64,000 nucleotides of DNA from Micromonospora_I sp040659735 (GCF_040659735.1 NZ_JBFANZ010000006.1:114671-178670); one strand, 5' to 3'; numbered from the stretch's first letter, positions 41,808 to 51,134 are shown. Notes: generated by a model from the letters alone, not told the origin. A program made the numbers and translations.

Positions 41808-42395
41808 TCAGTCGACCGGACGGACGATGATGCGCCGGTTGGGCTCGACACCCTCGGATTCGCTCTCCACCCCGGTGAGCGCGTTGATCACATCGTGCAC
41901 GCACTTGCGCTCGAACGCGGACATCGGCTCCAGGCGGACCGGCTCGCCGTACTCCTTGACCTTCTCCACCGCGTTCTTCGCCACCGCGGCGAGCTCCTTG
42001 CGGCGATTGGCCCGGTAACCGCCCACGTCGAGCAGGAGCCGGCTCGGCGTGCCGGTCTGGCGGAAGACCGCGAGCCGGGTCAACTCCTGCAGCGCTTCCA
42101 GCGTGGCGCCGCGCTGGCCGACGAGCGCCTGGAGTCCACCGCCGACGACCTCGACGACCGGACGGCCCGCGGAGACCAGCTCGTCGATATCGCCGTCGTA
42201 GTCGAGAATGTCGAGCAGGCCCTCGATGTAGTCCGCGGCGATCTCACTCTGCCGGAACAGGTCGCTGTCGGTCTTGCCCGCCGGTTCCGTGGCGGTCTCC
42301 TCGACGTCGCTGTCGTCGTCCTGCACCACGACCGTGGTCGGGGCGTTCTCCTCATCAAGGGATTGCTCGGCGCTGGGAAGGCTGGTGTCCGTCAC
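41808..42395 (-). CDS. jag: Jag/KhpB-type RNA-binding protein (KH-R3H)
   Basis: 195 residues from GTG 42395, with GGAG 9 nt upstream. A ~45-residue acidic N-terminus is followed by a KH domain (IEGLLDILDYDGDIDE, GLQALVGQRGATLEALQELTRL with the GxxG loop GQRG) and an R3H domain (ANRRKELAAVAKNAVEKV, AFERKCVHDVI). The Jag-N domain is missing, as in other actinobacteria. It binds RNA and affects cell division and envelope. The frame is open upstream to 43001 and a longer start at an ATG near 42510 is possible. Confidence 0.92.
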   Translation of the reverse strand: MTDTSLPSAEQSLDEENAPTTVVVQDDDSDVEETATEPAGKTDSDLFRQSEIAADYIEGLLDILDYDGDIDELVSAGRPVVEVVGGGLQALVGQRGATLEALQELTRLAVFRQTGTPSRLLLDVGGYRANRRKELAAVAKNAVEKVKEYGEPVRLEPMSAFERKCVHDVINALTGVESESEGVEPNRRIIVRPVD

Positions 42396-42576
42396 GGTCT
42401 CATCTCCGTACTCGCTCGGCCGGACCTGGACGGTCCGCTGGTTCCCGGGGGCCGGCGGGAGATCGCCGATGCCCGCGGGCACGTCTTCTGGCTCGCCCAT
42501 CGACTGCGACGGACGGGGAGCGCCACGGTTTCCGGGGGCCGGGCCTCGCGCGGGTCGCGCGTTCGGCCCGGACCCC

Positions 42577-42611
42577 GTGCCGGCCGGCAGCACAGGGCTG
42601 CCGGCCGGCAC
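42577..42611. terminator. Hairpin between yidC and jag
   Basis: Perfect 15-bp stem GTGCCGGCCGGCAGC/GCTGCCGGCCGGCAC with a 5-nt loop, just beyond the yidC stop. Probably an attenuator or processing site inside the operon, since no T-run is seen. Confidence 0.55.
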
Positions 42612-42619
42612 CGGTCGCG

Positions 42620-43615
42620 TCAACCCTGGCGCTTGGCCGGGCGGCTCTTCTTGGGGTTCACCGGCTTGGCGCCCGGCTTGGGGGCGAGCGCCTTGCCCTC
42701 GGTCGTCGCGGCGGTTTGCGGCTGCTCGGCGGTCGGCTTCGAGCGGCCGAAGAGGCCGGGCTTGGCCGGCTGCGCCGTCTTGCGGGCGGGGGCGGGGATC
42801 GGCTTGCCGTCCTTGCCGAGCACCGGCGGCGGCGGGAACTTCCGCAGCACCCACTGCTGCTGGCCGAGAGTGAACAGGTTGTTCGTGACCCAGTAGATGA
42901 TCACGCCGATCGGGAAGATCGCACCGGACACCAGCAACGAGGCCGGGATGCCGTAGAGCATCAGCTTCTGGATCATCCGCTGCTGCGGGTCCTCGGCCCA
43001 ACCCGTCTTGAGGATCATCTGGCGGCTGGTCAGGTAGGTCGTCGCGATCATGATCAGGACCAGAAGCCCGGCGATAATCTTGACCGTGGTGCCGTTCGCG
43101 CCGAGGCGGGCCAGCTCGTCCGCGGTGGAGCCGAACTTGCCGGCGATGGGCGCGGTGAACAGCTTCGCGGTGGCGGCGCTGTCGAACTGTTCCGTGCTCC
43201 AGCCGTAGAGCTCCTTCGCCTGCTTCGCCGGGTCGAGCCGCCGCAGCACGTGGAAGAGCCCGAGGAAGACCGGGATCTGCAGGAACATCGGGAGGCAGCC
43301 CATCAGGGGATTGGCCTTCTCCTTCCGGTAGAGCTCCATCATTTCTTTCTGGAGCGTCTCCCGGTCACCCTTGTGCTTCTCCTGAAGCTCCTTGACCTTG
43401 GGCTGCAGTGCCTGCATGGCGCGTTGCGACTTGATCTGCTTCACGAAGACCGGGAAGAGAATCACCCGGAGCGTGACGACCAGGAAGATGATCGACAGGA
43501 TCCAGGCCCAGTTGGTGCCCAGGACGGCCCCGACCGGGACGCCGATCGCGTCCCACGCGGAGTGCCACATCAGCAGGATCCACGAGATCGCCCAGTAGAC
43601 CCAGTCGAGACTCAA
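42620..43615 (-). CDS. yidC: Membrane insertase YidC
   Basis: 331 residues from a TTG at 43615, with GGAG 7 nt upstream; the TTG overlaps the yidD stop as TTGA. Five predicted membrane spans with the 60KD_IMP core: VTLRVILFPVFVKQIKSQRAMQ, the conserved NPLMGCLPMFLQIPVFLGLFHVL and a C-terminal hydrophobic pair. Inserts membrane proteins with or without SecYEG. The ~80-residue C-terminal tail is basic and Pro/Lys-rich and may contact ribosomes. Confidence 0.95.
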   Translation of the reverse strand: MSLDWVYWAISWILLMWHSAWDAIGVPVGAVLGTNWAWILSIIFLVVTLRVILFPVFVKQIKSQRAMQALQPKVKELQEKHKGDRETLQKEMMELYRKEKANPLMGCLPMFLQIPVFLGLFHVLRRLDPAKQAKELYGWSTEQFDSAATAKLFTAPIAGKFGSTADELARLGANGTTVKIIAGLLVLIMIATTYLTSRQMILKTGWAEDPQQRMIQKLMLYGIPASLLVSGAIFPIGVIIYWVTNNLFTLGQQQWVLRKFPPPPVLGKDGKPIPAPARKTAQPAKPGLFGRSKPTAEQPQTAATTEGKALAPKPGAKPVNPKKSRPAKRQG

Positions 43616-43908
43616 TTCGGGGCTCCAGTCACATCGGCACGAGGGTGGCGGCGGCCCGGCGGCGGCACCGGGTCATACCCACCAGGGTGGAAAGGGTGAC
43701 AGCGCAACAGCCGCCGGACCGCCAGCACGGCTCCCCGGGGAGCACCGTGCCGCGCGACCGCCTCCAGGGCGTAGGCGCTGCACGACGGATAGAACCGACA
43801 GCGGGCCGGCAGTGCCGGGCTTATCCAACGACGGTACGCGATGATGGGTCCGGCCAGTATGCGGCCACCGAGTGTCGTGGGCCGCGGCGGCGGCGTGTTG
43901 CCGGTCAC
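43612..43908 (-). CDS. yidD: Membrane protein insertion efficiency factor YidD
   Basis: 98 residues. YidD/DUF37 signatures: YRRWISPALPARCRFYPSCSAYALEAV, and CHPFHPGGYDPVP. Three conserved Cys are present. Overlaps rnpA upstream (ATGA) and yidC downstream (TTGA), so the three are tightly coupled. Thought to assist YidC-mediated insertion. Confidence 0.94.
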   Translation of the reverse strand: MTGNTPPPRPTTLGGRILAGPIIAYRRWISPALPARCRFYPSCSAYALEAVARHGAPRGAVLAVRRLLRCHPFHPGGYDPVPPPGRRHPRADVTGAPN

Positions 43909-44315
43909 CGTGGACGTCTCGCAGATTTGCGCGGGCTGCGGGCCGTGGCGAGCGCCGCGTCGAGGTCGGCCGCGAGCCGGTCGTACGGCATGCCCGCGGC
44001 GTGCGGGAGGGCACGCACCACGACCGTGGCGCCGGCGGGCAGTTCGGCGAGCCGCTCCCGGACCAGGTGCCGCAACCGCCGTCGGACGCTGTTGCGCACC
44101 ACCGCGTTGCCAACAGCCTTGGACACGACGAAGCCGGCGCGTGTGGGGAGCTGTGACGCTTCGCTCCCGACAGGCGCCGGCTTCGATGATCCGTGTTGTT
44201 CCGCGTCCGGGAGGGTGAGGTGGACAACCACCGCGCCCCGGCTGGCACGTCGACCGCCGCGGACCGCCGCGGCGAACTCGATGCTGCGCCGCAGTCGCTG
44301 AGCGGCGGACAGCAT
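43905..44315 (-). CDS. rnpA: Ribonuclease P protein component
   Basis: 136 residues. Protein subunit of RNase P that processes tRNA 5' ends. The conserved SIEFAAAVRGGRR start and the basic VGNAVVRNSVRRRLRHLVRE (RNR motif) are present; the loop between them is long. 38 bases after rpmH, the near-universal bacterial order. Confidence 0.95.
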   Translation of the reverse strand: MLSAAQRLRRSIEFAAAVRGGRRASRGAVVVHLTLPDAEQHGSSKPAPVGSEASQLPTRAGFVVSKAVGNAVVRNSVRRRLRHLVRERLAELPAGATVVVRALPHAAGMPYDRLAADLDAALATARSPRKSARRPR

Positions 44316-44353
44316 GATGCCTACTTTTTCCCCGGGCCGGACACCGTCGGGCC

Positions 44354-44491
44354 TCAGGCCGACAGGGTGTCGCGGCCCTTGGCGCGGCGGGCGGAGAGAA
44401 TGGCGCGGCCGGCCCGGGTGCGCATGCGCAGCCGGAAGCCGTGGGTCTTTGCGCGCCGGCGGTTGTTGGGCTGGTACGTGCGCTTGCTCAC
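44354..44491 (-). CDS. rpmH: 50S ribosomal protein L34
   Basis: 45 residues from GTG 44491: VSKRTYQPNNRRRAKTHGF is the invariant L34 start and GRAILSARRAKGR the end. First gene of the leftward rpmH-rnpA-yidD-yidC-jag-rsmG unit. A promoter with matching -35 and -10 lies about 190 bases upstream. Confidence 0.97.
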   Translation of the reverse strand: MSKRTYQPNNRRRAKTHGFRLRMRTRAGRAILSARRAKGRDTLSA

Positions 44492-44681
44492 GTCAGGCTC
44501 TCCGTCTTCGTACGCCCCGAACGCTGCCGTCCGGGATCGTGTGGTGGTCTGGCGTCGGCCCTTGCACCGGGACGGACCGCCGCGATGATGTCCGTGCTCC
44601 TTGCCGCTCGGCTGCGGTGACATGCGGCCGTGAGCAGCAAACAACCGTCACCCTATCAGAGGGCAACGGAGCAGCCGCTCT

Positions 44682-44710
44682 AGCTTACGCACCGCGACAA
44701 CCACCGTCAA
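44682..44710 (-). promoter_or_regulatory. rpmH promoter
   Basis: On the minus strand TTGACG (44710-44705), 17-bp spacer, TAAGCT (44687-44682): a good housekeeping-sigma promoter. Confidence 0.75.
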
Positions 44711-44811
44711 ACACCGCTACGGTGGGACACGCCGTGGGATCCGCCGCCCACCAGCGTACGCCCGCGAAGGTGGTTTTCGCGCATGCCGACAAGGGGCGAC
44801 GTGGCCAGCGG

Positions 44812-44841
44812 TTGAAGGGTTGTGGACAACGCTGTTAGCGT
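44812..44841 (+). promoter_or_regulatory. dnaA promoter with DnaA box in the spacer
   Basis: TTGAAG (44812-44817), 18-bp spacer, TAGCGT (44836-44841). The spacer contains TGTGGACAA at 44821-44829, a DnaA-box variant, so DnaA probably represses its own transcription here. Confidence 0.6.
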
Positions 44842-45142
44842 GCCCGTTTGCGGTCGACATCAAGAGCACAGGTCCCGCCTCCACGGAAGCGGAACCTGAT
44901 GAGGCAGTCGATCGTTCGAAAGGTGAACCTGCTTCAGGACCGGACGAGCCACCGGCAGGTCAGCGTCGGGCGGGGGCCGAGATCAGTCGGTACACAGGGT
45001 GTGGATAACCTGTGGACAACAGTCCGGAGCAATCCGCGGCACGAAGCGTCGTGCCTGGTAGATAGCGGGGCAGGCGCCGAAATGGCCACCTCGGCTGCGC
45101 AACGGCGGTCGGGAAATCGGAAGCGATGGGGGTGGCGCGACG

Positions 45143-47116
45143 GTGGCCGACACGATTGACCTTGCCGCAGTGTGGATGGCGGCGACCGACGAGCTCGCCG
45201 ACGAGATCGTTTCGGCTCAGCAACGCGCCTACCTGCGCATGACCCGGTTGCGGGCCATCGTCGAGGACACCGCGCTCCTCTCCGTGCCGGACTCCTTCAC
45301 CCGCGACGTCATCGAGTCCCGGCTCCGGCCGGCCATCACCGAAGCGCTCTCGCGCCGGCTCGGCCGCGCCATCCAGGTGGCCGTCACCGTGCGCCCACCC
45401 GAAGACGGCCAGGGTCGGCCCACCGGCACGGTCTACGGCACGGTGAGCCCGGACAGCGGATTCCCGACGCAACCCGGCTACCCGCAGAACGCACCGGGTC
45501 GTACGACCGAACCGCACCGGGCGGAGAGCGAGCCGGTCGAGCCGCCCCACACGGGCGGCCGGGAGGGCGGCCCGCCGCACCCTGCCCCGCAGCCGGCGGC
45601 GATGGGCCCGGCCGGCGTCGTGCCGCCGGCCCGCAACGGTCAGGACACCCTCTTCGCGGCGCCGTACCCGGCACCGGACGCACCCGGCCGTGAGCACGGC
45701 GGCGAGAGCGGCGACCGCCGGGCGAACAGCCACCGCGGACCGGACTACCCGCCCAACGACTACCAGCCGACGGACTATCCCGCCCCCGACTACCACGGCG
45801 GCGATCACCGGAGTCCGAACCAGCACGGCGGCGATCATCGGGGCATGGGGCCGCGCGACGCGGATCACGGCATCGACCGGGGTGGGGTGGACTACCGGCA
45901 GCCGGACCGCCGCTACGGCGAGGATGTGCATCAGACGCAACGCCGCCACCGTGACGAGCCGATGCAGCGGGACCTGTCGCGTGACAGCCGGACCGACAGT
46001 GGCCCGGGGCGCAGCGGGCCAGCCGATCACCGCCAGCAAGGGCGCGACGATCGGCGGCCCGGATCGGGTACGGAGAGCGCCGGCAGCGGTAACCGCCTCA
46101 ACCCCAAGTACATGTTCGAGACGTTCGTCATCGGATCGTCGAACCGTTTCGCCCACGCCGCCTCGGTGGCGGTCGCCGAATCGCCGGCGAAGGCCTACAA
46201 CCCGCTCTTCATCTACGGCCACTCCGGGCTGGGCAAGACACACCTGCTGCACGCGATCGGGCACTACGCCACGACGCTGGGCACCGCCCGGTCGGTGCGT
46301 TACGTCTCCACGGAAGAGTTCACCAACGACTTCATCAACTCCCTGCGGGACGACAAGATCAGCGCGTTCCAGCGTCGCTACCGTGACGTGGACATCCTTC
46401 TGATCGACGACATCCAGTTCCTGGAGAACCGGGAACGGACGCAGGAGGAGTTCTTCCACACCTTTAATACGCTGCACAACGCGAACAAGCAGCTAGTGAT
46501 CACGTCGGACCGGTCGCCGAAGCAGTTGGCGACGCTGGAAGACCGACTGCGCACCCGCTTCGAGTGGGGGCTGCTCGCCGACATCCAGCCACCCGATCTG
46601 GAGACCCGGATCGCGATCCTGCAGAAGAAGGCGGCGCAGGAACGTCTCTTCGCCCCGCCGGACGTGCTGGAGTTCATCGCCTCGCGGATCTCCGCCTCGA
46701 TCCGGGAGCTGGAGGGCGCGCTGATCCGGGTCACCGCGTTCGCCTCGCTGACCCGCTCGCCGGTCGAACTGGCCCTGGCCGAGGAGGTGCTGCGGGACTT
46801 CATTCCCGACGGCGCCGGCCCGGAGATCACGGCTGACCAGATCATGGTCACCACCGCCGACTACTTCGGCGTCAGCATGGACGACCTTAAGGGTCATTCG
46901 CGCTCGCGGGTGCTCGTCAACGCCCGGCAGGTCGCCATGTACCTGTGCCGCGAGTTGACCGATCTCTCCCTGCCCCGCATCGGGCAGGCGTTCGGTGGCC
47001 GGGACCACACCACAGTGATGCACGCCGACCGCAAGATCCGTCAGCAGATGGCCGAGCGGCGCTCGCTCTACAACCAGATCGCCGAGCTGACCAACAGGAT
47101 CAAGCAGAACACGTAG
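45143..47116 (+). CDS. dnaA: Chromosomal replication initiator DnaA
   Basis: 657 residues from GTG 45143. Domain I (1 to about 90) begins DTIDLAAVWMAATDELADE. Domain II is unusually long (about 90-315), disordered, rich in Pro, Gly, Asp, His and Tyr with DYPP/DYQP/DYPAPDYHGGDHR-type repeats. The AAA+ domain starts near 318 (NRLNPKYMFETFVIGSSNRF) with Walker A GHSGLGKTH near 360 and LLIDDIQFLE. Domain IV ends with FGGRDHTTVMHADRKI, the box-binding signature. DnaA melts oriC, just downstream. Long linkers are typical of Micromonosporaceae and Streptomyces. Confidence 0.97.
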   Translation: MADTIDLAAVWMAATDELADEIVSAQQRAYLRMTRLRAIVEDTALLSVPDSFTRDVIESRLRPAITEALSRRLGRAIQVAVTVRPPEDGQGRPTGTVYGTVSPDSGFPTQPGYPQNAPGRTTEPHRAESEPVEPPHTGGREGGPPHPAPQPAAMGPAGVVPPARNGQDTLFAAPYPAPDAPGREHGGESGDRRANSHRGPDYPPNDYQPTDYPAPDYHGGDHRSPNQHGGDHRGMGPRDADHGIDRGGVDYRQPDRRYGEDVHQTQRRHRDEPMQRDLSRDSRTDSGPGRSGPADHRQQGRDDRRPGSGTESAGSGNRLNPKYMFETFVIGSSNRFAHAASVAVAESPAKAYNPLFIYGHSGLGKTHLLHAIGHYATTLGTARSVRYVSTEEFTNDFINSLRDDKISAFQRRYRDVDILLIDDIQFLENRERTQEEFFHTFNTLHNANKQLVITSDRSPKQLATLEDRLRTRFEWGLLADIQPPDLETRIAILQKKAAQERLFAPPDVLEFIASRISASIRELEGALIRVTAFASLTRSPVELALAEEVLRDFIPDGAGPEITADQIMVTTADYFGVSMDDLKGHSRSRVLVNARQVAMYLCRELTDLSLPRIGQAFGGRDHTTVMHADRKIRQQMAERRSLYNQIAELTNRIKQNT

Positions 47117-47951
47117 CCACCGCCCGGCTCCGTCACACCCGGCGTCAGTCGTTGACCGCCGCACCGGATTCCGGTGGCGGCGCCGCTCCACGTTTCGCTG
47201 TGCACATGACGGACGTACTGCGCGCGCCGCCGTCCACAGCCGTCCACACGTTATCCACTACCGGTTATCCACCATCCGTGGACAACCGGTAGTGCCGTCT
47301 CTCCGCACAACCCACAACCTGTGGACAACTCCTGGGGACAACGTGTGGACGGTCGACGGCTGCGACGACATATCCACGGGCGGGGACGAGCCTGTGTGCG
47401 AGCTGTTGAAGGTTCTGGGGACGAGTGTCTTCCATGACATCAGTTGTCCACGAAACGCTTGTGCCTGTGGGTGTCCTGTTGAAGGTTCTGGGGATGACTG
47501 TCGCCCGGCCCGCTGGATCATCCCCACAGGTGGGGAGAAACCCAGGGGATAACCGGTGGATGACCGGTGGACAACTGGGGACAACTGCGTGACCACCGCT
47601 ACCTGTGGAGATCTTCGGCAGTTATCACCCTGGTTCTCCACATGAAACTCACCGGTGGATAACGGGTCTGGCCTGGGGAAACTCACGTTCTCCACAGTTC
47701 GCACAGCCCCGATGAAGACGATGAGATATTTCTTCTAAAGAAACAAAAAACAATCATCAGGGTTGGGGATTCTGTGGATCCACCGGACAGGTGGGCCACC
47801 GGGATGCAACCGAAAGGCCAAATCACCGGGGCCGGGCGCGCGCCCGCTGACCCCGCGCCCTAAAGTTAAATAGGGCCCGTGTGGCTCGCCGCCTGTTTTC
47901 ACACGGGCCGGCACACGAGGCAGACCCCCTGAGTCGACCCGGAGGCATGGC
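47117..47951. other. oriC: Origin of replication oriC
   Basis: 835 gene-free bases between dnaA and dnaN. About ten DnaA-box-like 9-mers lie at 47251, 47265, 47278, 47320, 47444, 47544, 47566, 47634, 47654 and 47688, in both orientations. All deviate from TTATCCACA by at least one base; the one at 47320 is TGTGGACAA (TTGTCCACA), the form favoured in Streptomyces. An A/T-rich stretch (30 of 40 bases A/T at 47721-47760) next to the boxes is the likely unwinding element and contains a small palindrome TTTCTT-CTA-AAGAAA (47729-47743). The dnaN promoter and GGAGG follow. Confidence 0.95.
47721..47760. other. A/T-rich DNA unwinding element of oriC
   Basis: 75% A/T, in strong contrast to the genome, immediately next to the box cluster on the dnaN side. 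Confidence 0.7.
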
Positions 47952-49085
47952 ATGAAGTTCCGAGTGGAACGCGACGCGCTCGCCGACGCCGTGGCGTGGA
48001 CGGCGAAGAGCCTGCCCAGCCGTCCATCGGTGCCGGTGCTTGCCGGTGTGATGCTGCGGGTCGTCGACGGAAGCCTGCACGTCTCCGGCTTCGACTACGA
48101 GGTGTCCAGCCAGGTGACGGTCGAGGTGCAGGGCGACGCCGACGGCGCCGCGCTGGTCTCCGGCCGCCTCCTCGCCGAGATCACCAAGGCGCTGCCCGCC
48201 AAGCCGGTGGACATCGCCGCGGTCGGATCCCATCTCGAGCTGGTCTGCGGCAGCGCGCGGTTCACGCTGCCGACGATGCCCGTCGAGGACTACCCCAGCC
48301 TGCCGGACATGCCGGCCAGCGCCGGCCGGATCGACGCCGCCGCCTTCGCCACCGCCGTGCAGCAGGTCGCCATCGCCGCCGGCCGGGACGAGACGCTGCC
48401 GATGATGACCGGCGTACGGATCGAACTCAACGGGTCGACGCTGGCGATGCTCGCCACCGACCGCTACCGGCTCGCCCTGCGCGAGATCGAGTGGCACCCC
48501 GACAACCCGGACGTGAGCCTCAACGCGCTCGTGCCGGCCCGCACCCTGGCTGACACCGCCAAGACCATGGGTCCACTCGGCGGCGTGGTGACGATGGCGC
48601 TCGCGCAGGGCGCTGCGGGTGAGGGCATGATCGGATTCGCGGGGGGCACCCGCCGCACGACGAGCCGGCTGCTCGACGGCGCCAACTACCCGCCGGTGCG
48701 TTCGCTCTTCCCCAGCACCCACAACGCCGACGCCCGGGTCTCCGTCGCCGCGCTGATCGAGGTCGTCCGTCGCGTGGCACTGGTCGCCGAGCGCACCACC
48801 CCGGTGTTGCTGAGCTTCAGCTCCGACGGCCTCGTCGTGGAGGCGGGCGGCACGGAGGAGGCCCGCGCCAGCGAGGCGATGGAGGCGACGTTCACGGGTG
48901 AGCCGCTGACCATCGGCTTCAATCCCCAGTACCTGATCGACGGGCTGCAGAACCTCGGCGCGCCGACCGCGGTGCTCTCCTTCGTCGACGCGTTCAAGCC
49001 CGCGGTGATCTCGCCGTGCGACGAGGACGGGGAGATCATCCCTGGCTACCGTTACCTGATCATGCCAATCCGGGTAACCCGCTGA
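47952..49085 (+). CDS. dnaN: DNA polymerase III sliding clamp, beta subunit
   Basis: 377 residues, normal length. Three repeated clamp domains (about 1-120, 130-250, 255-377); KFRVERDALADAVAWTAKSLPSRPSVPVLAGV start and the C-terminal INPVR-like end YRYLIMPIRVTR. The ring tethers polymerase and many repair proteins to DNA. GGAGG lies 7 nt before the ATG. Confidence 0.97.
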   Translation: MKFRVERDALADAVAWTAKSLPSRPSVPVLAGVMLRVVDGSLHVSGFDYEVSSQVTVEVQGDADGAALVSGRLLAEITKALPAKPVDIAAVGSHLELVCGSARFTLPTMPVEDYPSLPDMPASAGRIDAAAFATAVQQVAIAAGRDETLPMMTGVRIELNGSTLAMLATDRYRLALREIEWHPDNPDVSLNALVPARTLADTAKTMGPLGGVVTMALAQGAAGEGMIGFAGGTRRTTSRLLDGANYPPVRSLFPSTHNADARVSVAALIEVVRRVALVAERTTPVLLSFSSDGLVVEAGGTEEARASEAMEATFTGEPLTIGFNPQYLIDGLQNLGAPTAVLSFVDAFKPAVISPCDEDGEIIPGYRYLIMPIRVTR

Positions 49086-49119
49086 GCGCGTTGAACCGGC
49101 GAAGTGGAGGGGGACTCAG

Positions 49120-49995
49120 ATGCAGCTCGGCCTCGTAGGGCTCGGCAAGATGGGCGGCAACATGCGCGAGCGGTTGCGCGCGGCGGGGCACGAGGTGCTC
49201 GGCTTCGACCGCAACCCGGACGTGAGCGATGTCGCCAGCGTCGCTGAGCTGGTCGACAAACTCGCCGCGCCGCGCGCCGTCTGGGTGATGGTGCCCGCGG
49301 GCGTCACCGAGGCCACCATCGACGAGCTCGCCGGTCTGCTCTCGTCGGGCGACATCATCGTCGACGGCGGAAACTCACGCTTCAGCGACGACGGGCCGCG
49401 TGCCGAGCGGCTCGCCGCGCAGGGCATCGGCTACGTCGACGCCGGCGTCTCCGGCGGCGTGTGGGGCCGGGAGAACGGCTACGCCCTGATGGTGGGCGGA
49501 GACGCCGAGCATGTGCAGCGGCTGATGCCGATCTTCGAATCGCTCAAGCCGGAGGGTGAGTTCGGCTTCGTGCACGCCGGACCGGTCGGCGCCGGGCACT
49601 ACTCGAAGATGGTCCACAACGGCATCGAGTACGCCCTGATGCACGCGTACGCCGAGGGTTACGAGCTGATGGCCGCGTCCGAGCTCATCACGGACGTGCC
49701 CGGTGTGATCAAGTCATGGCGCGAGGGCACCGTCGTCCGCTCGTGGCTGCTCGACCTGCTCGACGCCGCTCTCGACGAGGACCCGCGGCTGGCCGGCCTG
49801 CGCGGCTACGCCGACGACACGGGCGAGGGGCGCTGGACGGTCGAGGAGGCTATCCGGCTCGCGGTGCCGATGAACGTCATCGCCGCCTCGCTCTTCGCCC
49901 GGTTCACCTCGCGCCAGGAAGATTCGCCCGCGATGAAGGCGGTCGCCGCGCTGCGCAACCAGTTCGGCGGGCACGCCATCCACAAGAACCCGTAG
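49120..49995 (+). CDS. gnd: 6-phosphogluconate dehydrogenase, short (decarboxylating) form
   Basis: 291 residues, the short type (about 300 versus about 470). NAD(P)-binding GLVGLGKMGGNMRERL start, VDGGNSRFSDDG, SGGVWGRENGYALMVGG and the catalytic KMVHNGIEYALMHAYAEG. It oxidises 6-phosphogluconate to ribulose 5-phosphate in the pentose phosphate route. Insertion of gnd between dnaN and recF is usual in Streptomyces and Micromonosporaceae but not in mycobacteria. Confidence 0.95.
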   Translation: MQLGLVGLGKMGGNMRERLRAAGHEVLGFDRNPDVSDVASVAELVDKLAAPRAVWVMVPAGVTEATIDELAGLLSSGDIIVDGGNSRFSDDGPRAERLAAQGIGYVDAGVSGGVWGRENGYALMVGGDAEHVQRLMPIFESLKPEGEFGFVHAGPVGAGHYSKMVHNGIEYALMHAYAEGYELMAASELITDVPGVIKSWREGTVVRSWLLDLLDAALDEDPRLAGLRGYADDTGEGRWTVEEAIRLAVPMNVIAASLFARFTSRQEDSPAMKAVAALRNQFGGHAIHKNP

Positions 49996-50000
49996 CTCGC

Positions 50001-51134
50001 ATGTACGTCCGGCGGCTCGAACTGGTCAACTTCCGCTCCTACGAGCGCGTGGAGCTCCAGTTCGAGCCCGGCGCCAACGTGTTGATCGGTTCCAACGGGG
50101 TAGGCAAGACCAACCTGGTCGAAGCGCTGGGCTACGTCGCGACGCTCGGAAGTCACCGGGTCGCCACGGACGCCCCGCTGGTCCGGGCCGGTGCGACCTC
50201 GGCCGTGGTCCGGTGCGAGATCGCCCATGAGGGACGCGAACTCCTGGTCGAGTTGGAGATCGTGCCCGGGCGGGCCAACCGCGCACGGCTCGGCCGGTCG
50301 CCGGTGCGTCGGGCCCGCGATGTGCTCGGCGCGCTCCGGCTCGTGCTCTTCGCTCCAGAGGATCTGGAACTGGTTCGCGGTGACCCGGCAGAGCGCCGCC
50401 GTTACCTCGACGATCTGCTGGTCGCGCGGCTTCCCCGGTTCGCCGGCGTACGCGCCGACTACGACCGGGTGGTCAAACAGCGCAACGCTCTGTTGCGCAC
50501 GGCGTACCTGGCCCGCAAGACGGGCGGCTCGCGGGGTGGTGACCTGTCCACGTTGGACGTGTGGGACACGCATCTCGCGCAGCACGGCGCTGAGCTGCTC
50601 GCCGGCCGGTTGGAGCTGGTCGCCGCGCTGGCCCCGCACGTGACGAAGGCGTACGACGCGGTGGCGGCCGGCAAGGGTGCGGCCGGGGTCACGTACCGGC
50701 CGTCGCTCGAGCTCGCCGAGCCCGTGCCGGACCGCGCCATGCTGGAGAGCGCGCTGAGCGCGGCGCTCGCCGACGCCCGGCCCTCCGAAGTGGAACGGGG
50801 GGTGACGCTGGTGGGGCCGCACCGCGACGATCTGACGCTCACACTCGGGCCGTTGCCCGCGAAGGGCTACGCCAGCCACGGGGAATCCTGGTCGTACGCG
50901 CTGGCGCTGCGGCTGGCCGGGTACGACCTGTTGCGGGCGGACGGGATCGAGCCGGTGCTCGCCCTCGACGACGTGTTCGCCGAACTCGACGCGGGGCGTC
51001 GGGAACGGCTCGCCGAGCTCGTCGGCGGGGCGAGTCAACTGCTCGTGACGTGCGCTGTCGCGGAAGACGTGCCGGCGGCGTTGCGGGGTGCCCGATTCGA
51101 GGTACGCGAGGGGGAGGTGTCCCGTGCCGGATGA
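50001..51134 (+). CDS. recF: DNA replication and repair protein RecF
   Basis: 377 residues from ATG 50001, five bases after the gnd stop. SMC-like ATPase: MYVRRLELVNFRSYERVEL start, Walker A GSNGVGKTNLVEAL, signature region and C-terminal VLALDDVFAELDAGRR (Walker B). With RecO and RecR it loads RecA at gaps. Its end overlaps the dciA start by 11 bases. Confidence 0.96.
   Translation: MYVRRLELVNFRSYERVELQFEPGANVLIGSNGVGKTNLVEALGYVATLGSHRVATDAPLVRAGATSAVVRCEIAHEGRELLVELEIVPGRANRARLGRSPVRRARDVLGALRLVLFAPEDLELVRGDPAERRRYLDDLLVARLPRFAGVRADYDRVVKQRNALLRTAYLARKTGGSRGGDLSTLDVWDTHLAQHGAELLAGRLELVAALAPHVTKAYDAVAAGKGAAGVTYRPSLELAEPVPDRAMLESALSAALADARPSEVERGVTLVGPHRDDLTLTLGPLPAKGYASHGESWSYALALRLAGYDLLRADGIEPVLALDDVFAELDAGRRERLAELVGGASQLLVTCAVAEDVPAALRGARFEVREGEVSRAG

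Larger units (their letters stand above)
44492..45142. promoter_or_regulatory. rpmH-dnaA intergenic region with divergent promoters and DnaA boxes
   Basis: 651 bases without a convincing gene. It carries the rpmH promoter (44682-44710, minus), the dnaA promoter (44812-44841, plus), a DnaA-box variant in the dnaA promoter, and two more boxes nearer dnaA: perfect TGTGGATAA at 45000-45008 and TGTGGACAA at 45011-45019. The rest of the dnaA leader (over 250 bases) has no other recognised element. Confidence 0.7.

Noticed and set aside
42396..43001. Upstream extension of the jag frame, partly antisense-free but overlapping yidC
   Set aside because: It overlaps the end of yidC, is Pro/Gly/Arg-rich and begins before the hairpin at 42577-42611. 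Only the last part, from an ATG near 42510, remains possible.
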